This document shows, one piece after another, positions 48,940-56,792 of a stretch of 64,000 nucleotides of DNA. This DNA comes from Acidobacteriota bacterium. GTDB taxonomy: Bacteria; Acidobacteriota; Terriglobia; Bryobacterales; Bryobacteraceae. The stretch spans positions 1 through 64,000 of the forward strand of contig JAFDVS010000016.1 of NCBI GenBank assembly GCA_018268935.1, given 5' to 3'. The first letter of the stretch is position 1; each line of letters opens with the position of its first letter. The position numbers and the translations under genes are program-made. Below the pieces are notes generated by a model. That model did not search any database. It was not told the origin of the DNA and worked only from the letters and a program-made list of their open reading frames with translations.

Positions 48940-49679
48940 TCCACCATCCGGGCGAGAGTGCGGGCCACGTGCTGGAGGGCGGATTGATAGGTGCCGTGGT
49001 CCCAGAGATCGGCGTCGCTGAGCCAGGCGGCGAGTTCTTCGACCGCGGGCTGGAGCGTGGGATGACGTTGAGAGAGCAGCCGGAGGTAGGCGTCGCGATT
49101 GGCCCAGCCGCCTTCTTCAAAGGCGAGGGTGGCGTCGATCCATTCGGAGATGAGGAGCAGCTTCTGGCAGGCGTCGAGCTGCGGGGGTTCGGTGACGGGC
49201 GTTTCCCTTTCGAGCCAGGAGTCGTGGATTTGTTTCCAGAAGGCGGGGTAATCGAAGCCGCGGCGGGCGGCCTCTTCGCGGACGAGGATGTGCTGCACGA
49301 TGTCGCCGGTGGCGGTGGCGAGGCAGCGATCGGCGTAGGCAGGGGACTTGTAGCCTTTGGCGGCGAGCCAGATGTGCCCGTATTCGTGGGCGAGCAGATC
49401 GGCTTCCCTGCCCTGCCAATCGGCGGCGCGAGCCATGTTGAGGAGGATGAAGTGGAAAGCTCCTTCTTCGCCGGTGTAGTTGACGTTGAGGGCATGAGCC
49501 TGGATGAACTGGCGGACGAAGGGCTCCTGGGTGAGGAGGCGGACGATGACGGGGCGGCCGGGGAAATCGGCGGGGATGCGTAGAACATTTTCGGGTTGTT
49601 CTGTTTCGACGCGGATGAGCACGATTTGGCCGGCCGAGAGCGATTCGATTTCTTCGCGCCAGGTTTCGAGCGGGGTCAC
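48936..49679 (-). CDS. Putative zinc metallopeptidase (HExxH)
   Basis: 247 residues from GTG 49679. ADLLAHEYGHIWLAAKGY gives the zinc-binding H98-E99-x-x-H102. Around it the sequence EEGAFHFILLNMARAADWQG precedes and YADRCLATATGDIVQHILV follows, the latter offering possible third ligands. I do not recognise a named family. No signal peptide is seen, so it may be cytoplasmic. Both ends overlap neighbouring genes by four bases (GTGA, ATGA), showing tight coupling with the ACT and propeller genes. Confidence 0.75.
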   Translation of the reverse strand: MTPLETWREEIESLSAGQIVLIRVETEQPENVLRIPADFPGRPVIVRLLTQEPFVRQFIQAHALNVNYTGEEGAFHFILLNMARAADWQGREADLLAHEYGHIWLAAKGYKSPAYADRCLATATGDIVQHILVREEAARRGFDYPAFWKQIHDSWLERETPVTEPPQLDACQKLLLISEWIDATLAFEEGGWANRDAYLRLLSQRHPTLQPAVEELAAWLSDADLWDHGTYQSALQHVARTLARMVE

Positions 49680-50041
49680 GATTCGAGCACCTCATGCCCG
49701 GCGGCGCGCAATGCATGGAGCGCCGCGCCGAGCGTGTCTTCTTTCACCAAAACATAATCGGTGGCAAATGTCGAGACGGCGAAGATGCTGATGCGGGCGG
49801 AGGCGAGTGGGGCGGCGATGGAGGAGAGGATGCCGGTGAGGGAGAAATCGAGGGGGCCCTGGACCATAAGGGCTCGCCAACCGGTGTTGACGGCGGTTGC
49901 GGTTGGCGGGACGAGGTGGGCTTCCATGACGTAGGAGGATTCGTTGGTGGTGAGTGTGGAGGAGAAGAATGCGCCTGAGGGGGCGATGGGGGAGGGTGAC
50001 TGGAAGATAGCGAGGCGTAGAGGGAGGAGTGAAAGGCGCAC
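49676..50041 (-). CDS. ACT domain protein
   Basis: 121 residues from GTG 50041. Two ACT-type halves can be traced: MEAHLVPPTATAVNTGWRAL followed by VQGPLDFSLTGILSSIAAPL, and SARISIFAVSTFATDYVLV. This pattern matches the small ACT (CASTOR/ACT_7-like) proteins that bind amino acids and regulate enzymes or transcripts. It is the first gene of a three-gene operon with a metallopeptidase and a propeller protein and is divergent from the radical SAM gene. Confidence 0.85.
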   Translation of the reverse strand: MRLSLLPLRLAIFQSPSPIAPSGAFFSSTLTTNESSYVMEAHLVPPTATAVNTGWRALMVQGPLDFSLTGILSSIAAPLASARISIFAVSTFATDYVLVKEDTLGAALHALRAAGHEVLES

Positions 50042-50062
50042 GGAAATAGGATCGCATGGGTA

Positions 50063-50092
50063 TTGACTGCGAGAACTTTATACCGTAAAGTT
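50063..50092 (+). promoter_or_regulatory. Promoter with embedded palindromic operator, radical SAM gene
   Basis: TTGACT (50063-50068), a 17-base spacer and TAAAGT (50086-50091) form a sigma-70 type promoter. The inverted repeat AACTTTA-TACCG-TAAAGTT (50074-50092) covers the spacer and the -10, a place where a repressor would block polymerase. The start codon (50099) lies only seven bases after the -10, so the message is probably leaderless; no ribosome-binding site is seen. Confidence 0.65.
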
Positions 50093-50098
50093 ATTTTC

Positions 50099-51595
50099 AT
50101 GAGTTATCTGCCGCGGCCGATGCGAGTGGCCCCTTCCCTTCCCCCTGCTGTTCCACGACCCGTGAGGCCGCGGCTGGCGTTGTTGGTGAACCCGTTTTAT
50201 CCGAAGGATCCGCATGCGAGCTTCGGCAAGCATGTGTTGACGCCGTCGCTGGCGCTGACGAGTTTCGCGGCGACGACGCCGGAGCATTGGGAGGTGCGCT
50301 ATTGGGACGAGAATCTGCTGATGGGCGCGCCGCCCGCCGATCCGGTGCCGGAAGTAGTGGGAATTTCGGTGCATCTGACGTTTTCCAAGCGAGCGTATGA
50401 GCTGGCGCGATGGTACCGGCAGATGGGGAGCAAGGTGATCTTCGGCGGGTTGCATGTGTTGTCGTGTCCGGAGGAATGCGCGCCGCATGCCGATGCACTG
50501 GCACTGGGGGATGGAGTGCAGTTGTGGCCGCGCATCTTGAGCGATGTGGAAGCGGGGACGTTGCAGCCTCGCTATGCGGCCACGTACGAGAACGACTACC
50601 GGCAGGATCCGGCGCCGCGGCGTTCGATTCTGCCACGGGGGCATTTTCTGACGACGACGAGTCTGATTGCCACGCGCGGGTGCCACAATCGCTGCGGGTT
50701 TTGTTATCTGGCGACGGATGGGCTGCGGATGCCGTATCGGATGCGGGGGCCGGAACAGATTGCGCGGGAGTTCGCGGAGAACGATGAGCCTTACGCGGTG
50801 TTTATCGACAACAATCTGGGATCGCGGCCGGATTATCTGCGGGCGCTGTGCCAGGCGTTGCGGCCGCTCGAGAAGATCTGGAGCGCGGCGGTGTCGATTG
50901 ATGTAACGGATGATCCGTCGCTGGTGCGGGAGATGGGACTGGCCGGATGCACGGGGGTGTTCGTGGGGTTTGAATCGCTGACGGACGCGAATTTGAGCGA
51001 TGCGAGGAAGAAGACGCCGAAGGCGGCGGATTATGCGCGGAGAGTGCGGCTGCTGCATGACAACGGGATTCAGGTGAACGGGAGTTTCGTGCTGGGGTTC
51101 GACCATGACGATCGCGATGTGTTCGCGCGGACGGCGGCTTGGGTGGAAGAGAACCGGCTGGAATGCTCGACGTTTCATATCATGACGCCGTATCCAGGAA
51201 CGCCGCTGTTCCGGCAGATGGAGGCGGAAGGGCGGCTCCTGCACAAGGATTGGACGCTGTACGATACGGCGCACGCGGTGTTCCGGCCGAAGCACATGAC
51301 GGCGGAGGAACTGGAGGCGGGTTACGAATGGATCTACCGGCGGTTGTTTTCGCATGCGTCGATCTGGGCGCGGCGGCCGGAGGATTGGCGGGCGGTGGCG
51401 CCGTATTTGGGGATGTCGTATTTGTATAAGCGATCGAACCGGCTGTGGCATTTTCTGATCCGGCACGGGCTGGTGCATACGGTGTGGCGTCCGCTGGTGG
51501 AGTTGACGAGGTTGCGGCATTTGCGATTCCGGCGGGAATTGGAGCAGAGGGCGGATGTGGGGCAGGTGGGGAGCTTGTTTAGCGCGGGGGTTTGA
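50099..51595 (+). CDS. B12-binding domain radical SAM protein
   Basis: 498 residues. Residues about 25-160 form a cobalamin-binding-type Rossmann domain (LALLVNPFYPK, YWDENLLMG, VVGISVHLTFSKRAYEL, KVIFGGLHVLSCPEEC). The 4Fe-4S radical SAM motif is C195-x-x-x-C199-x-x-C202 (ATRGCHNRCGFCYLA), followed by a TIM-barrel domain with FVGFESLTDANLSDARKKT. B12-type radical SAM enzymes perform methylations or rearrangements at unreactive carbons, e.g. of hopanoids, fosfomycin or bacteriochlorophyll. No biosynthetic neighbours identify the substrate. ATG 50099 fits the family start; it may be read from a leaderless message. Confidence 0.9.
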   Translation: MSYLPRPMRVAPSLPPAVPRPVRPRLALLVNPFYPKDPHASFGKHVLTPSLALTSFAATTPEHWEVRYWDENLLMGAPPADPVPEVVGISVHLTFSKRAYELARWYRQMGSKVIFGGLHVLSCPEECAPHADALALGDGVQLWPRILSDVEAGTLQPRYAATYENDYRQDPAPRRSILPRGHFLTTTSLIATRGCHNRCGFCYLATDGLRMPYRMRGPEQIAREFAENDEPYAVFIDNNLGSRPDYLRALCQALRPLEKIWSAAVSIDVTDDPSLVREMGLAGCTGVFVGFESLTDANLSDARKKTPKAADYARRVRLLHDNGIQVNGSFVLGFDHDDRDVFARTAAWVEENRLECSTFHIMTPYPGTPLFRQMEAEGRLLHKDWTLYDTAHAVFRPKHMTAEELEAGYEWIYRRLFSHASIWARRPEDWRAVAPYLGMSYLYKRSNRLWHFLIRHGLVHTVWRPLVELTRLRHLRFRRELEQRADVGQVGSLFSAGV

Positions 51596-51603
51596 GTTTT
51601 GGG

Positions 51604-51632
51604 GCCACAGATTAACGCCGATGAACGCGGAT
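51604..51632. repeat. Dispersed CCACAGATTAACGCC-type repeat, copy 2
   Basis: The unit reads CCACAGATTAACGCCGATG then AACGCGGAT. It is related to 32035-32064 and nearly identical to 51762-51790, the latter being its copy within the tandem duplication. Confidence 0.65.
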
Positions 51633-51761
51633 GGGGAGAACGCCGCTTTGATGCGGCTGAGGGATATAGCTCTGCAGGCGCGCCGTTGGGCCGAAGGGTG
51701 TGCTGCCGCCGTATTTGGCGCAGGTGGGGAGCTTGGTTGGCGCGAAGGTGTGAGTTTTGAG

Positions 51762-51790
51762 GCCACAGATTAACACCGAGGAACGCGGAT
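51762..51790. repeat. Dispersed CCACAGATTAACACC-type repeat, copy 3
   Basis: Copy of 51604-51632 shifted by 158 bases with a few substitutions. Its GAGGA supplies the likely ribosome-binding site of the serine hydrolase gene, and its last bases form part of the ATG at 51789, so a repeat unit has become the start signal of a gene. Confidence 0.65.
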
Positions 51791-52982
51791 GCTACATTGG
51801 TCTCTCATGCACCTGCGTTTGATCGTTTTCCTTGGCATCTCGATGCTGGGATGGGCGGAGCGCCGCTTTGATGCGGCGCCGGTGAATCAGGCTTTGCAGG
51901 AGGCCGTTGGGCCGAAGGGTGTGCCTGGGGTGGTGGCGATGGTGGCGACGCCGGACGGAGTGTTGTACCGTGGGGCGTTCGGAGAAGCGCGGGCGGGCCG
52001 GGGGATGGCGGTGGACTCGGTGTTTCGCATTTTTTCGATGACGAAGCCCGTTACGTCTGTCGCGGCGATGCAGTTGGTGGAACGCGGGAAATTGGAGTTG
52101 GATGCTCCGGTGGAGCGCTACCTGCCGCAGATGGCGGGATTGAAGGTGCTGACAGGATATGACGCCAGCGGCAAACCGGTGCTGGAGCCGGCTCGGAGTC
52201 AACCGACTCTACGGCAACTGCTGTCGCACAGCGCGGGATTCGGGTACGGGTTTTGGGACGAGAAGCTGGTGCGTCATCCGGACAAGCCGAATTATTTGCA
52301 GGCGCCGCTGCTGTTTCATCCGGGCGAGCGATGGCAGTACGGAACGAACACGGATCTGATGGGGAAGATTGTGGAGACGGTGAGCGGGCAGAATCTGGAG
52401 GAGTACTTTCGGGCTCATATTTTTGCGCCGCTGGGGATGAAGGAGACGGCGTTTCTTCCGGCGGCGACGGTGCATGAACGGATTGTGTCTCGCTACGACC
52501 GGCAGGCGGATGGAACCTGGAAGGAAGATCCGCAGCCGGCTCCGGCGAATGTGACTCCGCGCGGTGGGGCGGGGTTGTATGGCACGGCGGCGGATTATAT
52601 TCGCTTCCTGCAGATGTTCCTGCATGGTGGGGAAAAGGTGCTGAGCAAGAAGAGCGTCGCGGAGATGCGGCGAAATCAGATTGGGGCGAACCATGTGCGG
52701 TTGATGAAGAGCACGAACCAGGCGTTTTCGCGGGATTTCGGGTTTCATCTGGAAGCGGGGGATAAGTTCGGGCTGGGGTTTCAGATCAACCCGGTGGCGT
52801 ACGAAGGCGGGCGGGGGAAGAATAGTATGGCTTGGGCGGGAGCGATGAATACGTTTTTCTGGGTGGATCCGGAGAACAGGATTTGCGCGGTGATTCTGAT
52901 GCAGACCATGCCGTTTTTCGATGAGCCGGCGGTGCGGGGGTTACAGGCGTTTGAGCGGGCGGTGTACCGGGGGTTGCGGTAA
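51789..52982 (+). CDS. Serine hydrolase, beta-lactamase family (class C/EstB-like)
   Basis: 397 residues with an N-terminal signal peptide (LRLIVFLGISMLGWA). The catalytic S83-M-T-K86 (SxxK) and a tyrosine block WQYGTNTDLMG are present; TLRQLLSHSAGFGYG is the usual conserved strand. It hydrolyses esters, amides or peptidoglycan-like bonds outside the cytoplasm; a true antibiotic-resistance role is not implied. The start at ATG 51789 uses a GAGGA within the dispersed repeat; ATG 51807 is the alternative. A broken partial copy of its 5' end lies upstream. Confidence 0.9.
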   Translation: MLHWSLMHLRLIVFLGISMLGWAERRFDAAPVNQALQEAVGPKGVPGVVAMVATPDGVLYRGAFGEARAGRGMAVDSVFRIFSMTKPVTSVAAMQLVERGKLELDAPVERYLPQMAGLKVLTGYDASGKPVLEPARSQPTLRQLLSHSAGFGYGFWDEKLVRHPDKPNYLQAPLLFHPGERWQYGTNTDLMGKIVETVSGQNLEEYFRAHIFAPLGMKETAFLPAATVHERIVSRYDRQADGTWKEDPQPAPANVTPRGGAGLYGTAADYIRFLQMFLHGGEKVLSKKSVAEMRRNQIGANHVRLMKSTNQAFSRDFGFHLEAGDKFGLGFQINPVAYEGGRGKNSMAWAGAMNTFFWVDPENRICAVILMQTMPFFDEPAVRGLQAFERAVYRGLR

Positions 52983-52984
52983 GT

Positions 52985-55390
52985 TTACAGCGGGCTGAGT
53001 TTGGTGTCGAAGTCGAAGCCGGCCTGGGTGGCGGCGAGGAGCTTTGCTTTCGATTTGAAGAGGTACATGCGGCGGTCGGCTTCGGCCAGCAGTTGTTCGG
53101 CATCGGTGCCGTCGGTGGGGAAATAGGCTTCTCCTACGCTGAAGCCGATGACGTCCTGTTGGAGGACTTCTTTGCCTGCAAGTTTCACGGTTTCGCGGAG
53201 GCGGGGGATCATTTTCTTGACGGCGTCGGGGGTGAGGCCGGGAAGGACGAGGACGAATTCGTCGCCGCCCATGCGGGCTACGCAGTCGTATTCGCGGCAG
53301 CTTTCCTTGAGTTTTTGGGCGACTCGTTGGAGCAGGCGGTTGCCTTCGAGATGGCCGAAGCGGTCGTTGACCTGCTTGAAACCATCGAGATCGCTGACCA
53401 GGACGGCGAGCGGCGATTCGAGGCGGCGGCAGCGGGCGAGTTCGCTATCGAGGTGAAGGAAGAGCGAGCGGGCGTTGAAGAGGCCGGTGAGGTAATCGGT
53501 GGAGGCGGAGCTTTCGGCCTGGCGGTATTTGAGGGCGTTCTCGATGGACACGGCCACTTTGGCGCTGATGACCTGGAGGACGCGGAGATGATCGGTAGTG
53601 AAGGCTTCCTTCTCGGCGCCGTAGAGGGTGAGGACACCGGCTACGCCGGTGAGACCTTCGAGAGGGATGGAGAGCGCGGATTGGAGCACGGTGGGACGAA
53701 CGGCTTGCTCGGCATAGCCTGTTTCTTCCATGGGGTCGCCATTCATGACGGGTTTGCGCGATTCGGCCACGCGGCCGGATAAGCCTTCGCCCATGGCGAT
53801 GCGGAGGTTGGAGAAGGCACGGACGTTTTCGCCGCTGACGTATTCGGGGCGGAGAATGGTGTCGCGGCGGACGTAGATGGCGATGGAATCGTAGGGGATG
53901 GTTTTGCGAAGGCGGACGGCGAAGACGGAGAGGGTTTCGTCGAGGCTGAGGGAATTGCCGAGTTCCTGCGCGACTTCGAAAAGCATTTGTGCTTCCTGGC
54001 GAGCGGCGGCGATGGAGTCGAGGAAACTGCCGGGTTCGGCGGCGTCGCGCTGCTGGCGGGTGACGGGGCGTTTCGTGGCCGGGTAATCGAGGGTGAGTTT
54101 GAGCCGGTCGGGGTTGCACTCTTCGGCGCGTTTGACGAACTTTTCGTGATGGTGGACGAGAGCGGCGGCGACGCGCGGATCGTAGGCTGAGCCGGATTCG
54201 GCGGCGACCATCGCGGCAGCCTGCCAGGGTGGCACGGAGGCTTTGTTGCCGCGGCGGGCGGTCAATTCCTCGAAGGCGTCGACGACAGCGAGGATGCGGG
54301 CCCCAATGGGGATGGCTTCGCCTTTCAAGCCGTCGGGGTAGCCCTCGCCATTCCACTTTTCGTGGTGATGGCGGACCATGGGGACCACAGGGTAAGGGAA
54401 GTTTGCGCGCTCGAGGATTTCGGCGCCGACGAGGGGGTGGATCTTCAGCTTGTCGGCTTCTTCGCGGGTGAGGCGGCCTTCCTTGCCGATGATGTGGTCG
54501 GGGACGGCGAGCTTTCCGATGTCGTGGAGGAGGCTGGCGGCGCGGAGGGCATCCATTTCGGGGGCGGAGAGGGCCAATTCTTCGCCCATGCCCATGGCGA
54601 AGATCTGCATGCGTTCGAGCCTGTCGTGCGTGTTCTGATCCTTGGCTTCGATGGCGGTGGCAAGGGCTTCGATGGTGCGCAAGTGGAGGCCGGCGATCTG
54701 TTCGGCGTGCTGTTTTTCGGAGCTGAGACGGAGGATGTACAAGCGGTAATCGCGGTAGAGCAAATAGATGAACGGAACGAAGAAGAGGAGGACGGGCCAG
54801 CCGGCGGCCTGTTTGAGGAAGCTGAACGACCCGGCGGCGATGGCGCCGATGAGGTAGTACGGCATGCTGTAGAGGTTGCATTCGCGCCAGGCGGCGGCAA
54901 TCGATTTTTTCTCTGTGTAGCTGATGGCGACGGCGACGTTCAGGCCGTTGATGATGAAGTAGACGAAGGTGGCGAGGAGGAGGCGCAGGGGGGCGTCGAT
55001 GGAAAGATCGGTGAAGCTCCAGGTGGAATAGGCGCGGGTCATGGCCGTGACGGAGATAGCGACGTTGGCCAGGTTGAAAAAGACCTGGAAGCGGGTAGCT
55101 TTGCGGGGCGGGCGCCAGAGGCATTGAATGAGCGTGACGACCAGGGCCAGGAGCATCGTTTCCGAGGGGCTGAGAGCAATGAGGCCGATGAGGACGAAGA
55201 TGAAGTTGATGGAGAGGGTGCCGGTAACATCCGGCAAGCTCAGGCGGATACCAGCGGCAAAGATCGCTACCAGGAGGAAGCAGGCGTAGCGGAGCGGGTT
55301 TTCCGAGACAAACGGAAAGACCGAAGTCAGTGCTCCCAAAACGCCAAGGGTGAACACCGTATAGAAGTAATACTTCTCACGTTTGTTCAT
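52985..55390 (-). CDS. Membrane c-di-GMP turnover protein: HD-GYP + GAF + GGDEF
   Basis: 801 residues. N-terminal membrane sensor with about seven helices (1-215), then an HD-GYP phosphodiesterase domain (HDIGKLAVPDHIIG and HHEKWNGEGYPDGLKG, both canonical), a GAF domain (about 455-620) and a C-terminal GGDEF cyclase domain (RMGGDEFVLVLP). The product-inhibition site RxxD (REYD) lies five residues before GGDEF. So one protein has both making and breaking domains for c-di-GMP with all signature residues kept. A GAGG site lies upstream of ATG 55390. It is divergent from the adaptor lipoprotein gene. Confidence 0.93.
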   Translation of the reverse strand: MNKREKYYFYTVFTLGVLGALTSVFPFVSENPLRYACFLLVAIFAAGIRLSLPDVTGTLSINFIFVLIGLIALSPSETMLLALVVTLIQCLWRPPRKATRFQVFFNLANVAISVTAMTRAYSTWSFTDLSIDAPLRLLLATFVYFIINGLNVAVAISYTEKKSIAAAWRECNLYSMPYYLIGAIAAGSFSFLKQAAGWPVLLFFVPFIYLLYRDYRLYILRLSSEKQHAEQIAGLHLRTIEALATAIEAKDQNTHDRLERMQIFAMGMGEELALSAPEMDALRAASLLHDIGKLAVPDHIIGKEGRLTREEADKLKIHPLVGAEILERANFPYPVVPMVRHHHEKWNGEGYPDGLKGEAIPIGARILAVVDAFEELTARRGNKASVPPWQAAAMVAAESGSAYDPRVAAALVHHHEKFVKRAEECNPDRLKLTLDYPATKRPVTRQQRDAAEPGSFLDSIAAARQEAQMLFEVAQELGNSLSLDETLSVFAVRLRKTIPYDSIAIYVRRDTILRPEYVSGENVRAFSNLRIAMGEGLSGRVAESRKPVMNGDPMEETGYAEQAVRPTVLQSALSIPLEGLTGVAGVLTLYGAEKEAFTTDHLRVLQVISAKVAVSIENALKYRQAESSASTDYLTGLFNARSLFLHLDSELARCRRLESPLAVLVSDLDGFKQVNDRFGHLEGNRLLQRVAQKLKESCREYDCVARMGGDEFVLVLPGLTPDAVKKMIPRLRETVKLAGKEVLQQDVIGFSVGEAYFPTDGTDAEQLLAEADRRMYLFKSKAKLLAATQAGFDFDTKLSPL

Positions 55391-55423
55391 CGGTGGTCCT
55401 CAATGGCATGGGGGAACACCAGG

Positions 55424-55441
55424 GGCGTGGAACCCCACGCC
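55424..55441. promoter_or_regulatory. Hairpin in the divergent control region
   Basis: GGCGTGG-AACC-CCACGCC can form a 7-base stem, followed by a smaller AGTGC/GCACT stem at 55444-55456. They lie between the c-di-GMP gene and the adaptor gene, which point away from each other, so a terminator role is not expected. A TACAAT -10-like element for the adaptor gene is at 55529-55534. The remainder of the 163-base gap shows nothing further. Confidence 0.35.
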
Positions 55442-55553
55442 AAGTGCGGCGCACTAGCCATATGAGTGGTACATCGGGTGTTACCTCCGATTTCCTTAGA
55501 CGTCGTTATGTGTCTGGTAGTATTTCGTTACAATCGAAGGATAAGTACTCCCG

Positions 55554-56792
55554 ATGCGGCACTCAATCTCTCTCCTCCTGATTGGTCTTCTTCTCGGCCT
55601 CAGCGGCTGCACGAAGAAGGCGGTGGAAGCTCCGAAGAAGGAGGCCGGCGGGCCCGTACCCGTGCGCGCGGCGCAGGTGCGCCCGAAACAGGTGCAGCGG
55701 GTGGTGGATTCGGTGGGCACCTTTTATCCCTATGATGAGGTGCTGGTGAGCGCGGAGATTGAGGGGAAGGTGGACCAGGTGAAGGTGGACCTGGGCGATG
55801 CTGTCAGCGAGGGTCAGGTGCTGGTGCATGTTTCCGATGAAGAGCAGCGCTACCTTCTGGCACAGAATGAAGCTCAGTTGCGCATGTCCATGGAAAAGCT
55901 GGGGTTGAAGGATGAGAAAGAGCGCATCAAAGACGTCCGGGAGACGCCCGATGTGCGGCGTGCAGCGGCCGATTTGACGGAAGCGCGGCAGCGCTTCACG
56001 CGGGTGACGAACCTGGTGAACCAGGGGATCGGCGCGAAGGTGGATCTGGACCAGGCCACGGCGCGGCATCAGGCGGCGCAGGCCGCTTATGACGCCACGG
56101 TGAATCAGACACGCAACCTGATTCAGGAAGTGGAACGCTTCAAGGCGCAACTGGATTTGCAGCGGAAGAAGCTGCGCGACACTACAGTACGAGCGCCGTT
56201 TGCGGCCTATGTGAAGGACCGGCAGGTGGCGGTGGGCCAGTATGTGCGGCCGAATGCTCCGCTGATCACGCTGGTGAAAACCGATCCGATCCGGCTGCGG
56301 CTGGAAGTGCCGGAGCGGATGGCGCCGTGGATCAAGAACGGGCAGATTGCCGAGGTTCTGGTGGAGGCGTTTCTGGGGCGGAAGTTTATGGGGAAGATCT
56401 GGAGGATTGCGCCGACGGTGGATCAGGCGAAGCGCACGTTCGTGGTGGAGGCGCTGATTCCGAATCCGCAAGGGGAGCTGAAGCCGGGCTCGTATGCCCG
56501 GGCGCGGGTTCCTACGGACAAGAGCGAGCGGATTATGGTGGTACCGGCGCGGGCGGTGAACTATGTGTTGGGATCGAACAAGGCGTATGTCATTAACAAT
56601 GAGGTGATCGAGGCGCGGGAGGTGAAACTCGGGGATCGCTTCGACGGGGCGGTGGAAGTGATTGAGGGCTTGCAGGAAGGCGAGCAGGTGGCAACGGGTC
56701 CGCTGGCGAGGCTGGACACGGGAATTCAAGTCAAGGTCACGGGGCGCGATGAGGGGGATCCACCGCCGGCGGACCGCAAGGCTTCGGAATGA
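55554..56792 (+). CDS. RND-type efflux periplasmic adaptor (membrane fusion) lipoprotein
   Basis: 412 residues. Lipobox LSGC with C19 gives a lipid anchor. Then the biotinyl-lipoyl halves (VLVSAEIEGKVDQVKVDLGD … TTVRAPFAAYVKDRQVAVGQ) around a helical hairpin (about 110-210), and a barrel and membrane-proximal domain (TYARARVPTDKSERIMVVPA-like). This is the HlyD/AcrA adaptor family, which links an inner-membrane pump to an outer-membrane channel. No pump or TolC-like gene is adjacent; instead a VWA gene overlaps its end by four bases (ATGA). The adaptor may serve a pump coded elsewhere. Confidence 0.92.
   Translation: MRHSISLLLIGLLLGLSGCTKKAVEAPKKEAGGPVPVRAAQVRPKQVQRVVDSVGTFYPYDEVLVSAEIEGKVDQVKVDLGDAVSEGQVLVHVSDEEQRYLLAQNEAQLRMSMEKLGLKDEKERIKDVRETPDVRRAAADLTEARQRFTRVTNLVNQGIGAKVDLDQATARHQAAQAAYDATVNQTRNLIQEVERFKAQLDLQRKKLRDTTVRAPFAAYVKDRQVAVGQYVRPNAPLITLVKTDPIRLRLEVPERMAPWIKNGQIAEVLVEAFLGRKFMGKIWRIAPTVDQAKRTFVVEALIPNPQGELKPGSYARARVPTDKSERIMVVPARAVNYVLGSNKAYVINNEVIEAREVKLGDRFDGAVEVIEGLQEGEQVATGPLARLDTGIQVKVTGRDEGDPPPADRKASE

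Larger units (their letters stand above)
51563..51925 (+). repeat. Degenerate tandem duplication of the radical SAM / serine hydrolase gene junction
   Basis: Segment 51563-51637 (end of the radical SAM gene plus the CCACAGATTAA repeat) recurs at 51721-51795, exactly 158 bases later. The following stretch CGCCGCTTTGATGCGGC at 51641 recurs at 51861 inside the serine hydrolase gene, and GCCGTTGGGCCGAAGGGTGT at 51682 recurs at 51903. So the first copy carries a shortened duplicate of the hydrolase 5' end that lacks about 62 bases covering the start and signal peptide. The 193-base spacer between the two genes is therefore built from pieces of both. Confidence 0.8.

Noticed and set aside
53445..55124. 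Minus-strand open frame of 559 codons rich in Arg and Pro
   Set aside because: An out-of-phase frame on the same strand as the HD-GYP/GGDEF gene, whose own frame has all signature motifs.
55424..55456. c-di-GMP riboswitch between the c-di-GMP protein gene and the adaptor gene
   Set aside because: The hairpins do not show the conserved GEMM riboswitch core or tetraloop pattern.
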